Of a stretch of 64,000 nucleotides of DNA, positions 43,634 to 53,659 are shown piece by piece. This DNA comes from Bacteroidales bacterium (GTDB taxonomy: Bacteria; Bacteroidota; Bacteroidia; Bacteroidales; P3): the NCBI GenBank assembly GCA_031257915.1, contig JAIRNR010000107.1, forward strand, positions 1 to 64,000, written 5' to 3'. Each line of letters starts with the position of its first letter. The first letter of the stretch is position 1. The notes below the pieces were generated by a model. That model was not told the origin of the DNA. It searched no databases and saw nothing but the letters and a program-made list of their open reading frames with translations. Both the position numbers and the translations under genes were made by a program.

Positions 43634-45469
43634 ATGCGCTATTGGTTTCGTCATTTCGCGTTTTTATACAGGTTATACTCCGAAAAAATAAAAAAGACAC
43701 TGGGCATGTTCAGCAATATTCTTACGACTATTGCTTCGCTTGCCACAGTTGTTATTGTTGTGTATAACTTCGGGTTCGTTATATCCCAACGTTATACAAC
43801 AATACTTTTAGACAGTCAGCGCACACTTCTTTGGATTTTCTTTGCTTCGTTTGTCTTTCGTTATGCAAGCAATTTTAAAACAGTGCTTAAAGAGCGGTTT
43901 GTGTGGCTTGACTTTATTATGTTTTTGCTTATTCCGACCCTGCTCATAATTCAAAACAATTTTTTACGCGATGCACCCTGGACACACATGTATCCCGAAC
44001 TTATAAAGAAATTAGTTGTCCATCCGTACTTGAATTATCTGTTGTTATTTGCACTCACATTTGCAAATTTTTCCCGCTTTATATTTTATTTGACGCAAAA
44101 GCATATAAAGGCGGAAGCGATATACATAGGCAGTTTTCTTTTACTTATAATTGTTGGGACAGCACTGCTGTTGTTGCCGAATGCAACGTACATTTCACTG
44201 TCTTTACCGGACGCACTGTTTACTGCAACGTCTGCCGTTTGCGTGACAGGATTGATGACGGTAGATGTAGCCCAAACATTTACCCCTATGGGACAGGTAA
44301 TTATACTTATGCTTATGCAAATAGGCGGAATTGGAGTTGTAACGTTTTCTTGCTTTCTTGCTCTTTCGTTTATGGGACAAACATCTTTTCGCAGTCAGTT
44401 TATGATACGTGAAATGTTAAATGAAAATCGAATAAGCCGCCTTTTCAAAGTGCTTTTGGAGATTGTGTTTATTACATTTTTCATTGAAGCGATTGGAGCA
44501 TATTTTATTTTTCTTGATATTAAAGATAGTTTTCCGGATATAAAAAGCAGTATTTTCTTTTCTGCCTTTCATGCGGTTTCGGCGTATTGCAATGCGGGTA
44601 TTTCCAGTGTCACAAACGGTTTTGAGAGCGAATTACTTTCTAAAAATTTCTCTATGCACTGGGTTATCGCAATACTTTGTTTTTCGGGGAGTATCGGTGT
44701 TCCCATTATTACAAATTATCTGCGCCTGCTAAAACACTTTCTGCGTAATATTTTTCGGATGATTTTATTCAAGGAAAAATACCGGCATGTACCACATGTA
44801 ATAAATTTGAACACATACATTGTTATTCGCGTTACTCTTCTACTTCTTGTTGTAAGTACACTGTTTATATTTGCAATGGAAAGAAACCATCTTTTTGCAG
44901 CACTTTCCGAGGGGCAAAAATGGACAGAATCTGTTTTTATTGCAATTATTTCCCGTACTGCGGGATTCAGCAGCGTTTCGATAAATTCATTTACAATGCC
45001 GACACTGCTTTTTGTAATGTTATTGATGTTTATAGGCGGTTCGCCGATGAGTACAAGCGGAGGAATAAAAGTTACGACAGCGGCTGTGGCATTGCGGGCA
45101 ACGTGGTATGCTCTAAGAGGTAAGGAGCAGGTAAGAATTCGTAATCGCGAATTAGATCTTACTACGGTACGCAGAGCATTTACAATAATTATTCTTTATA
45201 TCTGTTGGATTTTTATCTCTACATATATACTTTGTTATACAGATCCGTTAATACCTGTTCAAAAACTTTGTTTTGAAGCATTATCGGCAATTACAACATG
45301 CGGGTTAAGCACAGGTATTACTCCGACTTTAAGCGCGGCAGGGAAAATTATCATAACAATTTCAATGTATGTGGGACGTATCGGAGTTTTGTCATTTATT
45401 TACGGTTTGACAAAAAATATTGAAGCAACGAGATATGAATTTCCGAAAGAAAACGTTTTATTGGGATAA
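43634..45469 (+). CDS. trkH: Trk/Ktr K+ transporter membrane subunit
   Basis: P-loop-like motifs (TSAVCVTGLMTVD, HAVSAYCNAGISS, SRTAGFSSVS, SAITTCGLSTGIT). Confidence 0.93.
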   Translation: MRYWFRHFAFLYRLYSEKIKKTLGMFSNILTTIASLATVVIVVYNFGFVISQRYTTILLDSQRTLLWIFFASFVFRYASNFKTVLKERFVWLDFIMFLLIPTLLIIQNNFLRDAPWTHMYPELIKKLVVHPYLNYLLLFALTFANFSRFIFYLTQKHIKAEAIYIGSFLLLIIVGTALLLLPNATYISLSLPDALFTATSAVCVTGLMTVDVAQTFTPMGQVIILMLMQIGGIGVVTFSCFLALSFMGQTSFRSQFMIREMLNENRISRLFKVLLEIVFITFFIEAIGAYFIFLDIKDSFPDIKSSIFFSAFHAVSAYCNAGISSVTNGFESELLSKNFSMHWVIAILCFSGSIGVPIITNYLRLLKHFLRNIFRMILFKEKYRHVPHVINLNTYIVIRVTLLLLVVSTLFIFAMERNHLFAALSEGQKWTESVFIAIISRTAGFSSVSINSFTMPTLLFVMLLMFIGGSPMSTSGGIKVTTAAVALRATWYALRGKEQVRIRNRELDLTTVRRAFTIIILYICWIFISTYILCYTDPLIPVQKLCFEALSAITTCGLSTGITPTLSAAGKIIITISMYVGRIGVLSFIYGLTKNIEATRYEFPKENVLLG

Positions 45470-45495
45470 ACAGTACACAAAAAAATTATAATTAT

Positions 45496-46182
45496 ATGAA
45501 ATTTGCAATTATCAGTCTGGGAAAATTAGGGCAGACACTTGCAGTGTCGCTCACGAAAATCGGACATGAAATCATCGGTATTGACAATCATTCTCAGAAT
45601 ATAGACGCCGTAAAACACGAAATACATACGGCAATGCTGCTTGATTCTACCGATGAGGAAGCCGTTTCATCGCTTTCGCTTGATAAATTGGATGGCGTTT
45701 TTGTTGCGTATTCAAAAGATTTCGGACGGTCCGTAGAAACAGTTGCTATTTTGAAAAAATTAGGAGTTAAAAATATTATAGCACGTTCTGTTTCACAAAT
45801 TCACACGACCGTATTGCAATCTATCGGTATAGAAAAAATAATGGAACCGGAATACGATTATGCAGTGAATTATGTTTTGAAAATGATTTCGGGCGGGCAT
45901 TATCAAGACCGCCTCACACTTTCGCCAACTCATGAAATTTTTGTTGTCGGCGTGCCGAAAAGCATGGTTGGTGAAAAGGTTATCAACATAAATTTTGAAA
46001 GCAGTTTCCATTTACATTTTGTTGCTTTGAGAAAGAAAATAAAAATACGCAACCTTATCGGAATGCAGCAAATTCAATACGAAATTATGGAGCATATAAC
46101 TGAGGACACAACCCTTGAAAATGGCGATACTCTCGTATTTTTGGGAACAATGGAGCATTTGAAAGCGTTTAAGAATATGTGA
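45496..46182 (+). CDS. trkA: TrkA/KtrA regulatory subunit (RCK_N and RCK_C)
   Basis: MKFAIISLGKLGQTLAVSLTKIGHEIIGIDNHSQNIDAV; next to trkH. Confidence 0.92.
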   Translation: MKFAIISLGKLGQTLAVSLTKIGHEIIGIDNHSQNIDAVKHEIHTAMLLDSTDEEAVSSLSLDKLDGVFVAYSKDFGRSVETVAILKKLGVKNIIARSVSQIHTTVLQSIGIEKIMEPEYDYAVNYVLKMISGGHYQDRLTLSPTHEIFVVGVPKSMVGEKVININFESSFHLHFVALRKKIKIRNLIGMQQIQYEIMEHITEDTTLENGDTLVFLGTMEHLKAFKNM

Positions 46183-47504
46183 TGAACAAGATAAGTTTAT
46201 ATTCTCAAACAGTATCTCCGCGCCTGAAGTACGCGGCTCAATATATTTTTGAGGATTTAATGGGACTTATGCCGTATTGGGCTTCATCGGCAGAGGAGTT
46301 AGCGGCAATGTCGGGCACAGCAAAAATTTTATTGCAAAACAATGTTGCCGGCAATGTTTCAGGATTACCGTCTCTTTACGTTGATGATTGGATTTTACAT
46401 CCGTCAAATGAAATACTTCCCGCGAGTGAATTGGAAAATAAATGGCAAAATACCATGTTCCCCGCACCCTCACCCGCAAACGATACACTGCTTCTTAATT
46501 TTGATATTTTTTCCGCCGTCTTTTTTTTACTGTCGCGTTACGAAGAATACCGCAAAAATATTTCGCTTGATAATTACGGCAGATTTCCCGCAACAGCATC
46601 TTATTTGCATAAAACAGGTGAATTGCAAAAGCCTGTAATAAATATTTGGGCGACAGTTTTACGTGAAAAGTTACAGCATGTCTATCCGTCATTAAAATTT
46701 GAATTGCCGCAATTTGAAAAAATTCCAACTATTGATATTGATCATGGATTTCTCGTAAAAAATAAACCATTCTATAAACAGGCAGGCGGACTTATAAAAT
46801 ATCCGAAACAATTTCTGCAGCGGCTGTCGGTAATGTTAGGATTGCGTGAAGATCCGTTTTTTAATCTGTCACAAATTATAGAACTGCATCGGCTGCTCGG
46901 ATTAAAAAGCAGGTTCTTTTTTCATTGTGCGAATTATAAAAATAGTATTGATAATGCAAATGTATTGCCATCAAAAAAATATGCGGAATTTTTAAAAAAT
47001 TCTAACTATGAAGATGATATTGAAATTGGTTTACACCTCTCGTACAGTGCCTCATTTTCAGGTAATCGTACGTTTGCTCAAAATGAAAAATCGTTTTTAG
47101 AAAAGTTTGTACAACATAAAATATATTCCAATCGTAATCATTTTTTAATGCTATCGCTCCCACAGACATATACAATGCTTGAGAGTATGCATATTATTGA
47201 TGATTACACTATGGGTTACGCCGATTGTGCGGGCTTCAGGGCTGGTTGCTGTACACCATTTCACTGGTACGACCTTTCAAACGAGCGCAAAACAACATTG
47301 AAAATTTTTCCGCTTACATGTATGGATACGACTTTTTCCAGATATTTGCATTGTACGGAGGATGAAGCGTTTGAAAAAATGACGGAATTACGCGAAAAAG
47401 TGCGTATGGCAAATGGCGTTTTTATTCCTCTCTTTCATAACGAAACTTTCGCACTCGGCAGCAAAAAAATATGGCAGCAGTACGAAACACTGCTTGCCGA
47501 ATAA
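46179..47504 (+). CDS. Polysaccharide deacetylase-like protein
   Basis: PTIDIDHGFLVKNK, SRFFFHC, EIGLHLSYSA, NRNHFL: NodB-like motif pattern. Confidence 0.7.
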   Translation: MMNKISLYSQTVSPRLKYAAQYIFEDLMGLMPYWASSAEELAAMSGTAKILLQNNVAGNVSGLPSLYVDDWILHPSNEILPASELENKWQNTMFPAPSPANDTLLLNFDIFSAVFFLLSRYEEYRKNISLDNYGRFPATASYLHKTGELQKPVINIWATVLREKLQHVYPSLKFELPQFEKIPTIDIDHGFLVKNKPFYKQAGGLIKYPKQFLQRLSVMLGLREDPFFNLSQIIELHRLLGLKSRFFFHCANYKNSIDNANVLPSKKYAEFLKNSNYEDDIEIGLHLSYSASFSGNRTFAQNEKSFLEKFVQHKIYSNRNHFLMLSLPQTYTMLESMHIIDDYTMGYADCAGFRAGCCTPFHWYDLSNERKTTLKIFPLTCMDTTFSRYLHCTEDEAFEKMTELREKVRMANGVFIPLFHNETFALGSKKIWQQYETLLAE

Positions 47505-47549
47505 ATTTTGCCGCTTCGTTTTTGTATTTAACTTCAGTAATTTTGTATT

Positions 47550-49139
47550 ATGATTGATTTAAAAAATACGGCTGATTTCGGGCTGAAAACAGAACGCCCG
47601 GTCAACACTTTGAAAGGAACGGTTGTAAACGGCAGAAAATTGGGGCGGAAAATAGGATTTCCAACGGCTAACATGAGCATTATTAGCGGAGAAATACCGG
47701 CTTTGGGTGTTTATGTTGTGAGGGTTGATGTGCGCGGTAAATGGTATGGGGGGATGATGAATGTCGGCATTGCGGCTGAAGTGCAGGATAAAAATGACGG
47801 CTTTACGAATATTGATTTAACAGATAAGGGATATGACTGTTTAGACAGCAAAATTACTTGTGAAGTAAACTTTTTCAATTTTGATGAAAATATTTATGGT
47901 GAAATAATAACGGTAAAAATTATTGGTAAACTTAGAAATGAAAGAAAGATAAAATCGTTTGAAATATTGAAAACCCAGTTGCAGCAAGACAGACAGAACG
48001 CATTGAATGTACTTGACGGCAGGCTTAATCCTGCATATATTCTTGAAGAAGAACTTTTGGAAAATAATTTACGTACAATCGCGTCGGTACGCGCCCGCAC
48101 AGGAGTAGAAATTCTTGTTGCACTGAAAAGTTTTGCATTATGGAAATCATTTGCTATCTTCAACCGCTTCGGATTTAATGTTGCAACGGCAAGTTCATCC
48201 AACGAAGCAACACTTGCGTATGAGGAGTTAGGTGCGAATGCCCACGCTTTTTCACCATGCTATACTGATGAAAATATTGATGATTTTGTGAAATACTGCA
48301 GCCATATAACGTTTAACTCTGTGCAGCAGTACGAGCGATTTAGAACACGAGTAACCGGTTTGTCGTCAGGATTAAGAGTAAACCCCGAATATTCCGAAGT
48401 GGCAACTGAATTGTATAACCCCACAGTCAAAGGCTCACGGCTTGGAATAAAACATGAGCAATTGTCCGAAGTTTTGCCGCAGGGTATAGAGGGACTGCAT
48501 TGTCACACGCTTTGCGAATCGTCAGCTGAAGCGAGTGTAAAACTTATTGAAGCATTTGAACATCACTTTAGTAAATATCTGCATAAATTGAAATGGGTGA
48601 ATTTTGGCGGCGGACACCTTATGACGCGCAAAAATTACGATACTGAAATACTTGTGCAGGCGTTGTCGGAATTTAAGCAGAGATACCCGCATTTAAAAGT
48701 TTATCTTGAGCCGGGCAGTGCTTTTACATGGCAGACAGGAGTGCTTAAAGCGCGTGTAGAAGATATTGTTGAAAGAGATGGAATAAAAACGGCAATACTG
48801 AATATCTCTTTTTCGTGTCATTTGCCCGACTGCCTTGAAATGCCCTACATGCCCGAAGTGCGTGGTGCAAAAATTGTTGAACGCGATTTAAATGCACCGA
48901 ACGTTTATCGTCTTGGCGGCAACAGTTGCCTTGCGGGAGATTTTATATGCAGTCATCAATTTGACCATGAGTTGCACACAGGGGAGGATATTATTTTTGA
49001 AGATATGATACATTATACGATGGTAAAAACGACAATGTTTAACGGACTTCAGCATCCATCTATAGTAATCACTAAAGGCGGTATTCCTACTTATTTTCGT
49101 AACTTTGCTTATGGCGATTATAAACCTCGTCTGTCATAA
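47550..49139 (+). CDS. Fusion: N-terminal riboflavin kinase domain + C-terminal carboxynorspermidine decarboxylase
   Basis: RFK: LKGTVVNGRKLGRKIGFPTANMS...PALGVYVVRV...CEVNFFNFDENIYGE...LRNERKIKSFEILKTQLQQDRQNAL. NspC: NPAYILEEELLENNLRTI...ALKSFALWKSF...GLHCHTLCESSAE...NFGGGHL...LEPGSAF...YRLGGNSCLAGD. Confidence 0.88.
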   Translation: MIDLKNTADFGLKTERPVNTLKGTVVNGRKLGRKIGFPTANMSIISGEIPALGVYVVRVDVRGKWYGGMMNVGIAAEVQDKNDGFTNIDLTDKGYDCLDSKITCEVNFFNFDENIYGEIITVKIIGKLRNERKIKSFEILKTQLQQDRQNALNVLDGRLNPAYILEEELLENNLRTIASVRARTGVEILVALKSFALWKSFAIFNRFGFNVATASSSNEATLAYEELGANAHAFSPCYTDENIDDFVKYCSHITFNSVQQYERFRTRVTGLSSGLRVNPEYSEVATELYNPTVKGSRLGIKHEQLSEVLPQGIEGLHCHTLCESSAEASVKLIEAFEHHFSKYLHKLKWVNFGGGHLMTRKNYDTEILVQALSEFKQRYPHLKVYLEPGSAFTWQTGVLKARVEDIVERDGIKTAILNISFSCHLPDCLEMPYMPEVRGAKIVERDLNAPNVYRLGGNSCLAGDFICSHQFDHELHTGEDIIFEDMIHYTMVKTTMFNGLQHPSIVITKGGIPTYFRNFAYGDYKPRLS

Positions 49140-49141
49140 AG

Positions 49142-52100
49142 ATGAAAAAATTTTTTTTAATCAGTACAGTTTTTACTGTAGTTGTGCTTGTATCGCCTGT
49201 ACAAAAAGCATATAGCACTGCACTGCCCGCAACGAAAGAAAACAGGACATTCTTAATGCCGTCTTTTTCTATTGTTTCGCGCGAAACTTTTTCCGTTATA
49301 GAATTTGGCGAAAGCATACGCAGTAGCGTGAGCGCACCGGATTATGGCGAACCTGCACTGCCTGTTATTTCTGAAATTATAGAAATTCCTGATGGCACAA
49401 CGGTTACGGTAACGGTTACGAAGAAATCATACAATCAACAAAAAATAGAACAGCCTGTATTTCCACTGCAAAAGCCTGTAAGCAAAAGTTTCAGAGGCGA
49501 GCGGATATTCAACTATTCGGAACAGGCGTACAAAAAAAATAATTACGGCGGTGAAGAACTTGTTACGGTAGAAGTTTTGGGTAATGCAAAAAATAAACGT
49601 TATGCAAAAATTACTGTCCATCCGGTAAAATACAATCCGGTAAAAAAAATATTGAGGGTGTATGATAAAATAGAATATACGCTGCAAATCATACCCGCAA
49701 CATCCGCAACACCGATGATGAAATCCGCGCAGGCTAAAACAACGCAACCATCAACATATCTCATAATTACCGACACAATGTTTACCGCCGTACTGCAACC
49801 GTTTATACGATTTAAAACAATGCAGGGGTACAGAGTAAAAGCAGCATATACAACAGATTCGGAAGTCGGCAACACATCAACATCTATAAAAAATTTTATA
49901 AAGAGTCTTTGCGATAACGCGAACGAATTGAATCCGGCACCGGAATATCTTCTGATTGTCGGGGATGTTAATAAAGTTCCGTCTTGCGGCGGCAATACGG
50001 ATTTACTCAACGGCTCACATTCAACAGACCTGTACTATGCAACAATAACGGACGATGACTATTTGCCCGATATTGCGTACGGACGATTTTCTGCCAACAC
50101 GACAGAGCAATTGCAGGCGCAGATAGATAAAACAATAGCGATGGAAAGTATCAGCCCGGCAGAGGGTTCTTTTATGGATACGGCACTTATATATGCAGGA
50201 GTTGATAATGATCATGGCTATTCGCACCTTAACAATCAGGTAAAATATGAGATAGACCAGTATTTCAATGCCGACAGCGGTATTTATACAACATCGTTTT
50301 TACATCCGACCGGAGATTATAAATTAGCGCAGGTAAGAGAAGCAATAGAAAAAGGAGTATCAATGGTGCTCTACACAGGGCACGCTGCAATAAATAGTTT
50401 CACAACTCCGAAAGGATTTAATCTTTCAGTTGCGTCCTCGCTGTCAAATGCAGGAAAATATCCTGTTGTCATTGGTAATTGCTGTCTTTCCGGCTCGTTT
50501 AACAGCAATTGTTTTGGTGAAGTGTTAATGAGAAATGCGAACGGTGGTGCGGTTGCTTTTATCGGCGCGACTTCCGAAACATATTTTGATGAGGATTTTT
50601 ACTGGTCGATTGGAGCGGTGTCCGATATTTCCACAAATAAAACATATACTTACGAAAATACAGGGCGCAGTGCTTTTGACAAATATTTTCATACACACGG
50701 AGAGCCGTACAGTGAGTGGGCGCACAATGTTTATGATATGATTTTTGCGGGCAATATGGCGGTAGAGGAAAAAACAACAACGCCGTTAATGGCGAAGTAT
50801 TATTGGGAAGTATATCATGTACTGGGCGATCCTTCGTTTATGCCTTTCAGGAAACGGCCGCTTGAAATTAAAGCGGTGTTTGAGCCGCAAATGCCGATTT
50901 CATCAACATCAATACAAATTCAAACCGAGCCGTTTACGCGCGTTGCATTATCAAGAAACGATACCCTGTTAAGCGTTGCAACCGCAGACCAAACAGGACA
51001 GTTGGAACTTCCGTTAAATGATACAAAGACAGGTAAAGCACTTCTCTGTTTTACGAGACAATTTTATGCACAGAGAGTAGATACGGTATATTTTTTTATG
51101 CCTGATATTGCGTTTGTCAGAGCGGAAAATTTTACGCTAAAAGACAATAACGGAACGAAGAAAGACAATTGTGAATACGGAAAAGAATATACCGTTTCAG
51201 TGGATATGCGCAATGTAAATCCACAAATACCAATGAATAAGATAGCCTTAGAATTACACTCGGAAGGTACAAATATACAAATGCTTGACAGTTTTGAAAT
51301 ATCTGATGTAAACGGAGATACGGTTGTTATTCTTAATAACGCTTTCAAGTTTAGAGTAAATCCCAATGTAAAAAACAATTCGGTACTTGCACTTAGTCTT
51401 ACGGCAACAGTAAATGACAGTGTAAATAAAATTCAAAATATTTCATTTTATTATGTGTTTGCGGCACCTGAAATAGCTATTGTTAAAAAGAAAATTCCAG
51501 TCATAGAAAGTGGTGAAGGGGCAGATGCGTTTTTTACAATTAAAAATACGGGAAGTGTTGCTGCTGAAAATATAATCTTGAATATTTCGAGTAACAGTAA
51601 TTACGTGCATTTTGATACATCTGTGTTTAATATCGGTAATTTGATTTCACAGCAGGAATATGAGTTTTCCGTGCCTTTCCGTACAAGCAGCAGTATGCCC
51701 AAGTTTGATATTTTTGATATTGTATTCAATTTTTATTCAAATGAAAGAACACAGCAAAACAGTGTGCAGTCTCATATATCAACGGCGTATGAAACGTTTG
51801 AAAACGGCGATTTTTCGTTTATTGACTGGCAGCATAACTCACATCCATGGAAAATTGACGATGTAAATTTTTACGAAGGACATTTCAGTGCTGTCAGTGA
51901 CAGTATTGGCAATGATGAAACATCAACAATGTCTTTTACGGCGAATGTTTTAATAGATGACAGTATTGCGTTTTATTATAAAACGTCAAGTGAAAAAGTA
52001 AATTTTTACAATTCCTTTTATGGAGATTATCTGGAATTTATTATTGACGGAAGTATTGTTGATTACTGGGGTGGTATTGAAAATTGGACGCGTGTATCTT

Positions 52101-52516
52101 TTCCCATAAAAAAGGGTGAGCATACTTTTGCATGGAATTACCATAAGGATGATTCGGATAAAGCCGGTGAAGATAAAGTTTGGGTTGATAATATTCTTCT
52201 GCCGATAGGGACGGAGATCATACTTGAAACGCCATTGGAAGAGACAGCTTACATTAACGATATTGCAAACGAAATCGTACAGGTGGGGAATGTAAGCGGT
52301 TCTTTGAATTTGCGTTTTACCTTTCCCCAAAAATATAATGGGCGGCTATGGATGCTTGATTTGACGGGGCGTAAAGTTGCTCTGTTAGACGGTGCGTTAC
52401 GGCTTGGCGGCGGGGTGGAACTGCGCAGTTATAATGTTAACGGCTTGCAGCATGGAATTTATGTTGTTGTTTTGGAAATGGAGAGTAAGAATATGGTCTG
52501 CAAGGTGATATTGTAA
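49142..52516 (+). CDS. Gingipain-like C25 cysteine peptidase with T9SS C-terminal domain
   Basis: YLIITDTMFTAVLQPFIRFKTMQGYRVKAAYT; catalytic-type VLYTGHAAINSF and VIGNCCLSGSFN; C-terminal NGLQHGIYVVVLEME. Confidence 0.9.
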   Translation: MKKFFLISTVFTVVVLVSPVQKAYSTALPATKENRTFLMPSFSIVSRETFSVIEFGESIRSSVSAPDYGEPALPVISEIIEIPDGTTVTVTVTKKSYNQQKIEQPVFPLQKPVSKSFRGERIFNYSEQAYKKNNYGGEELVTVEVLGNAKNKRYAKITVHPVKYNPVKKILRVYDKIEYTLQIIPATSATPMMKSAQAKTTQPSTYLIITDTMFTAVLQPFIRFKTMQGYRVKAAYTTDSEVGNTSTSIKNFIKSLCDNANELNPAPEYLLIVGDVNKVPSCGGNTDLLNGSHSTDLYYATITDDDYLPDIAYGRFSANTTEQLQAQIDKTIAMESISPAEGSFMDTALIYAGVDNDHGYSHLNNQVKYEIDQYFNADSGIYTTSFLHPTGDYKLAQVREAIEKGVSMVLYTGHAAINSFTTPKGFNLSVASSLSNAGKYPVVIGNCCLSGSFNSNCFGEVLMRNANGGAVAFIGATSETYFDEDFYWSIGAVSDISTNKTYTYENTGRSAFDKYFHTHGEPYSEWAHNVYDMIFAGNMAVEEKTTTPLMAKYYWEVYHVLGDPSFMPFRKRPLEIKAVFEPQMPISSTSIQIQTEPFTRVALSRNDTLLSVATADQTGQLELPLNDTKTGKALLCFTRQFYAQRVDTVYFFMPDIAFVRAENFTLKDNNGTKKDNCEYGKEYTVSVDMRNVNPQIPMNKIALELHSEGTNIQMLDSFEISDVNGDTVVILNNAFKFRVNPNVKNNSVLALSLTATVNDSVNKIQNISFYYVFAAPEIAIVKKKIPVIESGEGADAFFTIKNTGSVAAENIILNISSNSNYVHFDTSVFNIGNLISQQEYEFSVPFRTSSSMPKFDIFDIVFNFYSNERTQQNSVQSHISTAYETFENGDFSFIDWQHNSHPWKIDDVNFYEGHFSAVSDSIGNDETSTMSFTANVLIDDSIAFYYKTSSEKVNFYNSFYGDYLEFIIDGSIVDYWGGIENWTRVSFPIKKGEHTFAWNYHKDDSDKAGEDKVWVDNILLPIGTEIILETPLEETAYINDIANEIVQVGNVSGSLNLRFTFPQKYNGRLWMLDLTGRKVALLDGALRLGGGVELRSYNVNGLQHGIYVVVLEMESKNMVCKVIL

Positions 52517-52610
52517 ATTAAAGCACTGTTGAACTCACAATTTGTGTTAATGTTTGTTTTATGTTTTGACTTTAGGGGGCAACAGTGGAATAAATAAAAG
52601 AAATGAGATT

Positions 52611-53639
52611 ATGGAAAAAATTTTAGTTACAGGTGGAGCAGGATTTATAGGCTCTCATACTGTTGTTGCATTACAGGAAAGCGGATACGAAGTTGTTATT
52701 GCCGACAACCTTTCTAATTCGGACGAAATGGTGGTATCTCAAATAAAGAAAATCACAAAAATAGACCCCGTATTTGAAAAAATTGATTTAACGTGTACCA
52801 AAGATACCGTGCGTTTATTTGAAGTACATAAACCGGATGCTGTTATACATTTTGCGTCTTACAAAGCAGTGGGCGAGAGTGTGCAGAAACCGCTCAGCTA
52901 TTATTTTAACAATATTACTTCGTTGCTTAACGTACTTGACGGAATGCGTCACGTTGGCTGTGAGCGTATTATTTTTTCATCTTCCTGTACCGTTTATGGA
53001 ATACCGGATGAGTTGCCTGTTACTGAAAAATTTCCACGAAAAAAAGCTTGCTCGCCTTATGGAAACACGAAGAAAATTTCCGAAGATATTTTAGCGGATG
53101 CTGTTTATGCGGCTTTTCATAATGACAGAGAATTACCGTTAAAAGCAGTGTCGTTACGCTATTTTAATCCGACAGGCGCACATCCGTCTGCGCTGATAGG
53201 TGAACTTCCGCTTGGAGTTCCGAATAATCTTATGCCGTACATTACGCAAACAGCGGCTGGTATTCGTCCTGTACTTAACGTTTTCGGCAACGATTATAAT
53301 ACGCCGGACGGAACATGTATTCGCGATTACATTCATGTATGCGACCTTGCAGAAGCGCATGTTTTGGCATTAAAATATAATAAGGTGTCTTCGTTTGTTG
53401 AAATGTTTAATATTGGCACAGGGCGAGGATACAGCGTACTTGAAGTAATAAAGAGTTTTGAAAAAATGTCGGGCGTGCATTTGAATTATGAATTTGCTCC
53501 GCGCCGGCGTGGTGATGTTGAAAAAATCTGGAGCAGTCCTGCAAAAGCAGAGGAATTACTTAATTGGAAAGCATACCGGTCGCTTGACGATATGACTGAA
53601 ACAGCTTGGAAATGGCAGCTTGCTGTGCTTTCTGCTTAA
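52611..53639 (+). CDS. galE: UDP-glucose 4-epimerase
   Basis: MEKILVTGGAGFIGSHTVVALQESGYEVVIADNLSNS; SSSCTVYG; YFNPTGAHPS. Confidence 0.95.
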   Translation: MEKILVTGGAGFIGSHTVVALQESGYEVVIADNLSNSDEMVVSQIKKITKIDPVFEKIDLTCTKDTVRLFEVHKPDAVIHFASYKAVGESVQKPLSYYFNNITSLLNVLDGMRHVGCERIIFSSSCTVYGIPDELPVTEKFPRKKACSPYGNTKKISEDILADAVYAAFHNDRELPLKAVSLRYFNPTGAHPSALIGELPLGVPNNLMPYITQTAAGIRPVLNVFGNDYNTPDGTCIRDYIHVCDLAEAHVLALKYNKVSSFVEMFNIGTGRGYSVLEVIKSFEKMSGVHLNYEFAPRRRGDVEKIWSSPAKAEELLNWKAYRSLDDMTETAWKWQLAVLSA

Positions 53640-53659
53640 TTGTTAAATATAAAAATGCA

